In this document: one piece after another, positions 7,953 through 13,811 of the stretch
Layout of the letters: every line of letters starts with the position of its first letter
Position numbering within the stretch: the first letter of the stretch is position 1
Assembly (NCBI GenBank): GCA_039798265.1
Contig: JBDKGH010000137.1
Location: 1-14,762 of the forward strand
Reading direction: 5' to 3'
Length of the DNA stretch: 14,762 bases
Source of the DNA: JBDKGH01 sp039798265
Lineage (GTDB): Bacteria; Bacteroidota; Bacteroidia; Flavobacteriales_D; Sanyastnellaceae
Translations under genes and position numbers: made by a program
Notes under the pieces: model-generated
The model's input: the letters and a program-made list of their open reading frames with translations, nothing else
The model's database searches: none
What the model was told of the DNA's origin: nothing

Positions 7953-9116
7953 CTATTGCATGTTTTCAATCAGGAGGATTAGATCATTAACATCCACTAC
8001 TCCATTATCATTGAGATCTATTTGATCGCACCCTTCGCAGCCCATAGCATCGATCATCAGCTGTAAATCATTTATATCCACCACTTGATCGCTGTTGATA
8101 TCGGCAAAAAATACACAGCTTGCATCTTCGTAAGTAGCCTGCTCGTTGAAGTTCATGGCTTGTGGATTGGTGCAGCCAGGAATAGCGTCGAAGCAAACGA
8201 AGGTGCCATTTTCATTCACTGGGTTAATGGTATATAAAACTTCGCCCTGCCTATTTCTGATTTGGACGTGAGAATTGTAATAACAATAAGATGGAAAGTG
8301 AATGGTATAACATCCCGTTGGAATTACCCGAGTAATGATATTGTAATCATCCACCGAATAAATAATATCAGGGTCATTAATCGTATCTAGAATGTCCATG
8401 TGGCTAGTAGATAGATTGTAGTAATTCAAGTAAGTCAAATCCACTTGCGACCACGTGAATGAACTATCGGAGTTGGTCAATTCAAAATTGGTAGGACAAA
8501 AACTCCAGCCATTGGCATCGAGCGGAGCGGGATTTACAAAATGCAACGAGATAACCGTCTCTCCTTCCTGCAAAGGCCTGCAGCTCGACCATTCGCATGC
8601 TTGATAAAGGTTGGCTTCGGGGTTATAATTACACGCAGTCGGATTTAAGCAACCCACCACAGGATCTTCAATTGTAGCCGAATAGCTGGCATTGCCATCA
8701 CCAGCTGCATAGGCGTTGATTATAAAGTAATAATGCTTACCAGGAACTGTTTCAAACACAATGCTTCGGTTGCCGCAATAACCGCTGGTGGCAAGGCATT
8801 CTTCATAGGGTTGATTGACATAAAAGCCATAAAGCCCTGTGAGTTGTGAGCAAGGCGTTGTACTTTGCTTTACGGTGATCCATGCATTACGCGGAGAATT
8901 CATCGTTGAAAAATGAATCACTTGTCCATTCCCCTCAAAATGAAAATACACTCCTACTTCATTCATATTACCATTAGAAGGGGCTCCTTCTAACACGACC
9001 ACTTGCATTTCGTTAAACACAACTTCAAGAGCTGTTTGACACGAACCATTTGTTGCTTGCGCCATTCCATCACTTTGCAAGAGCACGAAGAAAAGGATAA
9101 GGAAAAAAAAGCGCAT
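7953..9116 (-). CDS. Secreted protein with Cys-Asn-Pro motifs and dockerin/EF-hand-like C-terminus
   Basis: A 387-residue protein with a clear signal peptide (1 to about 19, ending GMA/Q). Residues 20-150 form a beta-rich region with pairs of cysteines; I do not recognise a named domain. Two copies of a motif common in Bacteroidota extracellular proteins follow: GCLNPTACNYNPEA at 155 and GCTNPQAMNFNEQA at 314. Between them is a second beta-rich module (about 185-305). The last 50 residues hold two calcium-loop patterns, D339-x-N341-x-D343...D347-x-x-D350 and D367-x-N369-x-N371-G...D375-x-x-D378, each followed by a Leu-rich helix, as in dockerin type I repeats. No T9SS sorting tail is present, which is unusual next to T9SS cargo. 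Upstream on this strand TATATTAG (9144-9151) is one base off the -7 consensus, with no good -33. Role unknown; secretion and calcium binding are well supported. Confidence 0.85.
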   Translation of the reverse strand: MRFFFLILFFVLLQSDGMAQATNGSCQTALEVVFNEMQVVVLEGAPSNGNMNEVGVYFHFEGNGQVIHFSTMNSPRNAWITVKQSTTPCSQLTGLYGFYVNQPYEECLATSGYCGNRSIVFETVPGKHYYFIINAYAAGDGNASYSATIEDPVVGCLNPTACNYNPEANLYQACEWSSCRPLQEGETVISLHFVNPAPLDANGWSFCPTNFELTNSDSSFTWSQVDLTYLNYYNLSTSHMDILDTINDPDIIYSVDDYNIITRVIPTGCYTIHFPSYCYYNSHVQIRNRQGEVLYTINPVNENGTFVCFDAIPGCTNPQAMNFNEQATYEDASCVFFADINSDQVVDINDLQLMIDAMGCEGCDQIDLNDNGVVDVNDLILLIENMQ

Positions 9117-9181
9117 ATTGGATTGGTCCTGGTTTAAGTACCTCTAATATAAGGGATTTTTCAGAAAAAAGGCCGTTGGGC

Positions 9182-9703
9182 TCATTTGATCTCCAATTGC
9201 AACTTCATATTTAAGCCAGCTTCCACTAGTTTTTTCAATGTCATCAACTCTACATCGCTTTTTCCACTTTCTAACTTTGTGATGTAGGTGCGAGAGGTGC
9301 CGGATCTTGCTGCTACCTCTTCTTGCGAGAGATTAGCAGAAAGGCGCGCCTTTCTGAATATAGAACCTATTGAAAAGTGATTATTCTCATCGGGAATACT
9401 CAATTCTAAAAGGGTGTCTGCTCCTACCTCAAACGCTACCGGTATCATTTTTCCCTTATTCGATGTCACATGGATTGGAACATTACTCCACGACAGGGTA
9501 TAATTATTCAGCTGAACCTTTGCGAATTCTTTGGGATCTAGAAGCAAACTCTCTGGATCCTTCTTTTTTACCTTCCATTTGTTTCGAAAAATATCATCAA
9601 AATCCAAAAGTCTGTTTTGTCCATTGGAGAACAATACGGAAACTCTCAACTGCCCTCTTTCGATGCGATTGATCTTTAGTATTTTCGGTAGTCGGTGTTT
9701 CAT
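9182..9703 (-). CDS. DUF2442 domain fused to Xre-family helix-turn-helix, probable antitoxin/repressor
   Basis: A 173-residue protein in two parts. Residues about 7-103 match DUF2442: a beta-rich fold with FSNGQNRLLDFDDIF, LLDPKEFAKVQL and a diverged W...ADTLLEL. Residues about 112-165 are a lambda-repressor-type HTH (IFRKARLSANLSQEEVAARS, then RTYITKLESGKSD). The same fusion is known for Nitrosomonas NE0471, recalled from a solved structure. DUF2442 genes commonly sit beside DUF4160 genes, and the pair has been regarded as a putative toxin-antitoxin system. This gene follows the DUF4160 gene by 24 bases on the same strand, in the toxin-first order seen in HigBA. It is inferred to bind the palindrome at 9993-10008 and repress its own operon. 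No activity is proven. Start: ATG at 9703, MKHRLPKILKINRIE. Confidence 0.88.
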   Translation of the reverse strand: MKHRLPKILKINRIERGQLRVSVLFSNGQNRLLDFDDIFRNKWKVKKKDPESLLLDPKEFAKVQLNNYTLSWSNVPIHVTSNKGKMIPVAFEVGADTLLELSIPDENNHFSIGSIFRKARLSANLSQEEVAARSGTSRTYITKLESGKSDVELMTLKKLVEAGLNMKLQLEIK

Positions 9704-9727
9704 TGTGCAAAGATTTAAGTTTTGATC

Positions 9728-9976
9728 TTATTCTTGAAGACTTGTATTCAATTGAAAAAAGAACTTTTCTACTGCAACTCTATTTTCTTCTATTCGCAGC
9801 CAATCCTGAACAAATCTTACATTCTTGGCTGGTAAATAGCCTTTTAACAACTTGCCTGTGCGAATTTCTAAAACGGCTTCATCATCTCCATAATACAGGT
9901 GAACATGCGGTGGCAAATGTTCTCGGCTATAAATGCAAATTCTGACTCCTTCCTTTTCATCTAGCAGTGGTGTCAT
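9728..9976 (-). CDS. DUF4160 domain protein, putative toxin partner
   Basis: An 82-residue protein covering a whole DUF4160 domain: a first beta strand (GVRICIYSRE), the signature EHLPPHVHLYYGDDEAVLEI at residues 19-38, then GKLLKGYLPAKNV and a C-terminal helix. The conserved His residues within EHxPPHxH are the obvious candidates for a functional site. It is the first gene of a two-gene operon with the DUF2442-HTH gene (24-base gap), 12 bases downstream of a near-perfect promoter -7 box. Its role as a toxin is inferred from its partner and gene order; the biochemical activity of DUF4160 is not established to my knowledge. Confidence 0.88.
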   Translation of the reverse strand: MTPLLDEKEGVRICIYSREHLPPHVHLYYGDDEAVLEIRTGKLLKGYLPAKNVRFVQDWLRIEENRVAVEKFFFQLNTSLQE

Positions 9977-9987
9977 TTTTCACGTTT

Positions 9988-10019
9988 CAAATGTATCTAA
10001 TTAGTTACCTAAATCCAAA
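9988..10019 (-). promoter_or_regulatory. Promoter of the DUF4160 / DUF2442-HTH operon
   Basis: On the minus strand, TTTG (10016-10019) and TACATTTG (9988-9995) are separated by 20 bases, matching the Bacteroidota TTTG-N19/20-TAnnTTTG consensus with no mismatch. The -7 box lies only 11 bases before the DUF4160 ATG, so the transcript would be nearly leaderless. Confidence 0.8.
9993..10008. promoter_or_regulatory. Palindrome in the promoter spacer, candidate operator for the HTH protein
   Basis: GTATCTAATTAGTTAC is an inverted repeat with one mismatched pair: GTA...TAC arms around a perfect CTAATTAG (9997-10004). It fills the spacer between the -33 and -7 boxes and overlaps the -7 box. A repressor bound there would block RNA polymerase, as expected for an autoregulated toxin-antitoxin operon. 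Binding is inferred. Confidence 0.55.
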
Positions 10020-10020
10020 C

Positions 10021-10049
10021 AAAAAAAGCAACAATCAAATCGTTGCTTT
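10021..10049 (-). terminator. Intrinsic terminator reading on the minus strand, with no obvious gene upstream
   Basis: A perfect 8-bp stem, AAAGCAAC (10025-10032) with GTTGCTTT (10042-10049), has a 9-base loop. On the minus strand it is followed by a run of seven T (10021-10027). The genes to its right run on the plus strand, so it would stop antisense transcripts, or end a short unannotated RNA between about 10050 and 10192. It also shields the DUF4160 promoter from read-through. Confidence 0.7.
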
Positions 10050-10192
10050 CAGTTGTGCGCCGCAAGATCATTGATCCGCAGCATATATTTTCTAGGTGTT
10101 TAACGCATAAAACTCAAAAAAACCAATCTGTATATTCTTGTACTTGGATAAAACTAAAGGATATTTAGTACTACATTCACCTTACTAAATTA

Positions 10193-10795
10193 ATGATACC
10201 TAAAACCAATATGAATTGGGAAACATATACTGCATTTGGAGATAGTATCACCATTGGTGCACGAACTTATTTCGGCTACCCTGAACTCACTGGCCATCAG
10301 CTGAGTGAGCAACTCAAGAAACAATGGAATGTCATCAATCACGCTGTTAGCGGCTATAAAGCCATAGACCTTGCTCGATATATAGACCTCCACTTTGACA
10401 CTCTTCGATCTCACCAATCAGCTATTTCTACTATACTCATAGGTACCAATGACGTTAAAGCGGCCGTCCCACTGAATGATTATTTAATTGCATTGGAACA
10501 AGTTATTATTAAAGTAAAATTAATAACAACGAGCAAAAATGTAGTTTTGATAGCTATTCCTCACTTTCATCCGGGTATAATGTATCCATACTCCATTGAG
10601 ATGAACGATCAAATACGTGAATTCAATACTGGAATAGCAATGTTGGCAAAAAAGCACCAAGTGCGCACCATTGCTTTTGAACACAGCGCCGATGACTTTG
10701 TAGATGGCGTTCATCTCAACAGAAAAGGAATAGAGCGATTTGCAAGCCAACTCAGTGCATTCATTTTAAAGGACAGAGGGATTAGCATTGAATAA
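10193..10795 (+). CDS. SGNH/GDSL-family hydrolase
   Basis: A 200-residue enzyme with the SGNH blocks in order: FGDSIT (nucleophile S18), HAVSGYKAIDL (block II Gly), ILIGTNDV (N86) and VDGVHLN (D171 and H174). S18-D171-H174 form the expected catalytic triad. There is no signal peptide, so it probably acts in the cytoplasm or is exported otherwise. Family members hydrolyse esters, often removing or moving acyl groups on sugars or lipids. As first gene of a glycan operon, a carbohydrate esterase or acetyl-group role is plausible but not shown. The start may be ATG at 10193 or ATG at 10211 (residue 7); both are in frame and the domain starts after both. The 143 bases upstream (10050-10192) hold only weak promoter look-alikes (TATTCTTG at 10133-10140, TATATTTT at 10084-10091) without good -33 partners. 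Confidence 0.85.
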   Translation: MIPKTNMNWETYTAFGDSITIGARTYFGYPELTGHQLSEQLKKQWNVINHAVSGYKAIDLARYIDLHFDTLRSHQSAISTILIGTNDVKAAVPLNDYLIALEQVIIKVKLITTSKNVVLIAIPHFHPGIMYPYSIEMNDQIREFNTGIAMLAKKHQVRTIAFEHSADDFVDGVHLNRKGIERFASQLSAFILKDRGISIE

Positions 10796-11969
10796 ACTTG
10801 TTTTTATAACCTCTCGTTTTCCATATCCTCTGAATAAAGGGGATAAACTTCGTGTATATTTTCAATTAAAATACCTCTCCGAAACCTATGACATTCACCT
10901 TATAGCCATAAGTGAAACAAAAATAAACCCCACTGATATAGAAGCGCTTCGTCCATATTGCGCTTCCATTGAAATATATGTATTACCGCTTTACAAACGC
11001 ATCATTAGTCTCCTGCTGAGTCCATTTAGATCTATTCCCTTACAAGTTGCTTTTTTTTACAACAAATCAATTCATAGGCAGATACTTCAAAAAATAACCA
11101 ACTGCAGTCCACAGCACATTCATTGCCACTTGATACGCACAACACAGTACGTTCGGGGAGTAAATAACATAAGCACCTCAGTTGACTTTATGGACGCCTT
11201 TGGAGTAGGTATGGAAAAAAGAGCCCGAATAGCCCCCACGTTTTTTCATCGCTGGCTTTTCAACTATGAAAAACGTCAACTTTATGCGTATGAGGCATCT
11301 GTTTTTCAGTTCATTGATCGCTTTTGTATCATTTCAGAACAAGATAAAAACCACATAAAAAGTAATCGATCAAACGAAATCAGTATCATTCCTAACGGGG
11401 TGGACTTTGACATGTTTTACCCTCGTGAAGAACCGAAAAAATATGATCTCGTTTTTATGGGAAACCTAGGCTATCCGCCAAATGTAGAAGCCATGTTTTT
11501 TCTTATTTACAAAATCATGCCTTTAGTATGGAAAAAGAATAAAAACATAACACTCCTACTTGCGGGAATTGATGCCCCGCGAAAAATCAAAGAACTAGCT
11601 AAAGGAAACATCGTTCTTATTGAAAATTTTTCGAACATCAGCCATTCGATAGCCCAATCTAAAGTTATGGTGGCTCCCATGCAAATAAGCATAGGCCTTC
11701 AGAATAAAATTATACAATCAATGGCCATGAAAGTTCCGTGTGTTGTAAGTCGTTCATCGAATAAAGCCATTCAAGCGCCTAATGGAGAGGCGTTGATCGA
11801 AGCTGAAGAGCCCTTTGAATATGCGAATGCCATAGTGAGTTTGCTTGAAGACAAAATGGTTTATGAACATATAGCGAACGAGGGATACGAATTTGTACAT
11901 CGCTATTACTCCTGGCAAAAGCAAAATGATTTAATGATTCAATTATTTACTTCTCCCATTGAAAAATAA
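10788..11969 (+). CDS. GT4-type glycosyltransferase (GT-B fold)
   Basis: A 393-residue glycosyltransferase that would transfer a sugar from a nucleotide donor. Seen: an N-terminal acceptor domain opening with ITSRFPYPLNKGDKLRV, the linker IIPNGVD (near 201), and a C-terminal nucleotide-binding domain with VFMGNLGYPPNVEAM (from about 222), VMVAPMQISIGLQNK and SMAMKVPCVVS. The pattern resembles the exopolysaccharide-associated group described with PEP-CTERM/XrtA systems. In that group the segment before SMAM usually reads NKVLEAMAM; here it is NKIIQSMAM, so the second Glu of the EX7E motif is replaced by Q310. Translation starts at a TTG that overlaps the upstream stop by 8 bases (TTGAATAA), implying coupled translation. 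Donor and acceptor are unknown. The sequence is A/T-rich compared with rpsA. Confidence 0.87.
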   Translation: MNKLVFITSRFPYPLNKGDKLRVYFQLKYLSETYDIHLIAISETKINPTDIEALRPYCASIEIYVLPLYKRIISLLLSPFRSIPLQVAFFYNKSIHRQILQKITNCSPQHIHCHLIRTTQYVRGVNNISTSVDFMDAFGVGMEKRARIAPTFFHRWLFNYEKRQLYAYEASVFQFIDRFCIISEQDKNHIKSNRSNEISIIPNGVDFDMFYPREEPKKYDLVFMGNLGYPPNVEAMFFLIYKIMPLVWKKNKNITLLLAGIDAPRKIKELAKGNIVLIENFSNISHSIAQSKVMVAPMQISIGLQNKIIQSMAMKVPCVVSRSSNKAIQAPNGEALIEAEEPFEYANAIVSLLEDKMVYEHIANEGYEFVHRYYSWQKQNDLMIQLFTSPIEK

Positions 11970-12696
11970 AACCATACATCTCCTGCAATCGGTATTAGGC
12001 TACGAAAGATATCTTTTCCTTTTTACTCTTCTCAAAGTAAAAACCCTAGGATTGGATCGTCGAAAATCAGATTTTATATTTTTCAATAAACTCCTGCCAT
12101 TCGATGCTACCATCCTAGTGATTGGAGCTTGTACTGGCATAACTACCATTCCCTTTGCGCAGGGGTTTAAGCAACGTAACGTATTGGCATACGAACCATT
12201 GCCCGACAACTTTCGGATTTTGACTAAAATTGTCGGTTTTTTTAAATGTAATAATATCCAGCTCTTTTCATTCGGTTTGAGCGATAAGGACAGTGCTACT
12301 CAAATGATTCTACCCGTCGTAAATGGCGTAAAAAAACATGGAATGGCTCATATCGATGCAGATTTCATTCAGGAATACAGAGAAGGAATATCCTATTCAA
12401 CAGAGCTTCGGAAAGCCGATACAAGACCTGAGTTGGCAGAAAAAAAAATCAACGCTATCAAACTGGTCGCCGAAAACTACGAACTTCCAATACTATTGGG
12501 TGCCAAGGAAATAATTCTCAAAAACCGTCCACTTATTTACTGTGAACTTTGGCAAAACGAGCATAGATCAGCTGTTTTGAGCTTTATTCAATCGTTAGAA
12601 TATCGAATATATTTTAGACAAGGAAAATTACTAACCGAATATTCGGGAAGTAATTATTCAGGAAAAAATTTTATATTTAAATCAAAGTATGAATAA
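11959..12696 (+). CDS. FkbM-family methyltransferase-like protein with altered motifs
   Basis: A 245-residue protein that aligns by eye with the FkbM family, SAM-dependent O-methyltransferases often found in glycan clusters. Recognisable parts: motif I region ILVIGACTGITT (54-65), AYEPLPDNFRIL (Y78-E79), FGLSDKDSA, LPVVNGVKKHGMAHI, and INAIKLVAENYELPILLGAKE leading to RPLIYCELWQNEHRS. Family members usually read (L/V)D(I/V)GANIG in motif I and IK(I/L)DVEN later; here the acids are replaced by V54 and V170, and Asn by C58. The fold seems intact but SAM binding or catalysis may be changed or lost. A run of nine A (12440-12448) lies between the two regions, yet the reading frame stays plausible on both sides. 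The TTG start at 11959 overlaps the upstream gene by 11 bases. Confidence 0.78.
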   Translation: MKNKTIHLLQSVLGYERYLFLFTLLKVKTLGLDRRKSDFIFFNKLLPFDATILVIGACTGITTIPFAQGFKQRNVLAYEPLPDNFRILTKIVGFFKCNNIQLFSFGLSDKDSATQMILPVVNGVKKHGMAHIDADFIQEYREGISYSTELRKADTRPELAEKKINAIKLVAENYELPILLGAKEIILKNRPLIYCELWQNEHRSAVLSFIQSLEYRIYFRQGKLLTEYSGSNYSGKNFIFKSKYE

Positions 12697-13777
12697 ATTA
12701 TTACTTGTTTTTGGCACTCGACCCGAACTCATCAAACTCGCCCCCATTGTGCAAGAATTTCGCAAACGTGGTTTGAGAGAACGACTATTTATTGTATTTA
12801 CCCATCAACATCCCGACATCCATATCAGTGACCTGGATTTATTTAAAATAGACATCGATTATCAATTTCACCTTGATAGAGAAAACGACAGTCTTACTTT
12901 GCTTCATGGATTATTATTGATCCAATTTGCTCATCTAAAAAAGCACCTCAAGTCTAAGGGAGTGCATGCCGTAGCGCTAATTGCACAAGGAGATACTTGT
13001 ACTACGTTTTCGGCAAGTCAATTCGCCTTTTATGAAAAAATCCCCCTCATTCATATTGAAGCAGGCCTTCGAACTGGTGATTATAACGAACCTTTTCCAG
13101 AAGAGTATTTTCGTTTTTCCATTTCTCAGATAGCAAGTATCCATTGTGCTCCCAATCAAAATAGCCAGCAACAATTAATCCGTGAAGGGTACCAAGAAGA
13201 TAGCATTTATGTTACTGGTAATACCGCAATCGACAATCTTCGAATGTTTGCTCTTGGAGGTGGAGATGTCGATTTTGAGAAGAGAAATACGGTACTCGTT
13301 ACCCTGCACAGAAGAGAAAATGTAAATGGGCGTCTTGCTATGTTCATCAACAGAATTACGGACTATGCCAAACGACACCCGCACAAGAAGTTTCTATGGA
13401 TTGATAATCCCGGTTATAAACTTAAAGATAAAATACCAGCAAACATCTCTAACCTAGAGGTCATCCCTCCTTTAAGTTATAGGGAAATGATTCATCTCTA
13501 TAAAAGAACTGAACTTATCATAACGGACTCAGGAGGCATTCAAGAGGAATCAACATTTTTGCAAATCCCTACCCTTATTTTCCGTCAAAAAACTGAGCGC
13601 GAGGAATCCATCGTTCAAGGCATTGCTAAATACTGGGACCAAAATGATGATGATTTAGAGCAGGTCATTCGATCGCTATCTGCCAACAAAAAGAGCGCAC
13701 AGAACTACGTATTCGGTGATGGTTTTGCGGCCATTCGAATAGTTGACGCTATCCTAGAAAAAGGGCTGATTCAATGA
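12689..13777 (+). CDS. wecB: UDP-N-acetylglucosamine 2-epimerase (non-hydrolysing, WecB-like)
   Basis: A 362-residue member of the family that interconverts UDP-GlcNAc and UDP-ManNAc, supplying ManNAc for surface polysaccharides. Seen: FGTRPELIKLAP (9-19), AQGDTCTTFSAS (D102), HIEAGLRTGD (E124), PFPEEYFR (E138), VTGNTAIDNL, TLHRREN (H207), and TDSGGIQEESTFLQIP (D280 on). D102, E124 and E138 keep the spacing of E. coli WecB D95, E117 and E131, and H207 corresponds to H213. Divergent points: the usual GQH near the N-terminus reads HQH, EEANR reads EEYFR, and the HLNPN motif reads IDNPG. It could act on a related substrate. ATG at 12689 overlaps the FkbM-like gene by 8 bases (ATGAATAA). Last gene of the operon; its stop codon lies inside a terminator hairpin. 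Confidence 0.88.
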   Translation: MNKLLLVFGTRPELIKLAPIVQEFRKRGLRERLFIVFTHQHPDIHISDLDLFKIDIDYQFHLDRENDSLTLLHGLLLIQFAHLKKHLKSKGVHAVALIAQGDTCTTFSASQFAFYEKIPLIHIEAGLRTGDYNEPFPEEYFRFSISQIASIHCAPNQNSQQQLIREGYQEDSIYVTGNTAIDNLRMFALGGGDVDFEKRNTVLVTLHRRENVNGRLAMFINRITDYAKRHPHKKFLWIDNPGYKLKDKIPANISNLEVIPPLSYREMIHLYKRTELIITDSGGIQEESTFLQIPTLIFRQKTEREESIVQGIAKYWDQNDDDLEQVIRSLSANKKSAQNYVFGDGFAAIRIVDAILEKGLIQ

Positions 13778-13786
13778 ATCAGCCCT
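13758..13786. terminator. Hairpin terminator shared by convergent genes, overlapping the epimerase stop codon
   Basis: AGGGCTGATTCA (13762-13773) is followed after one base by its exact complement TGAATCAGCCCT (13775-13786); in practice a 10-bp stem with a 5-base loop. On the minus strand five T (13758-13762) follow, giving a good terminator for the gene ending at 13812. On the plus strand the T tract is poor (only scattered T). The epimerase stop TGA (13775-13777) lies within it. Confidence 0.7.
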
Positions 13787-13811
13787 CCACTATAATTCGT
13801 TTGATTTTAAA

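Noticed and set aside
9152..9184. Terminator for the DUF2442-HTH gene in the gap before the next gene
   Set aside because: GCC/GGC followed by six T on the minus strand gives only a 3-bp stem, too weak to call.
9370..9945. Plus-strand open frames across the DUF2442 and DUF4160 genes
   Set aside because: They run opposite two clear conserved domains and show no recognisable protein features; they are shadows.
10050..10085. Eleven-codon minus-strand frame ending just before the orphan terminator
   Set aside because: It is too short, lacks a recognisable start signal, and could occur by chance; kept only as a remark in the terminator finding.
12436..12450. Frameshift in the FkbM-like gene at the nine-A run
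   Set aside because: Family-like sequence continues in the same frame before and after the run, so no frameshift is needed, though a sequencing check is reasonable.
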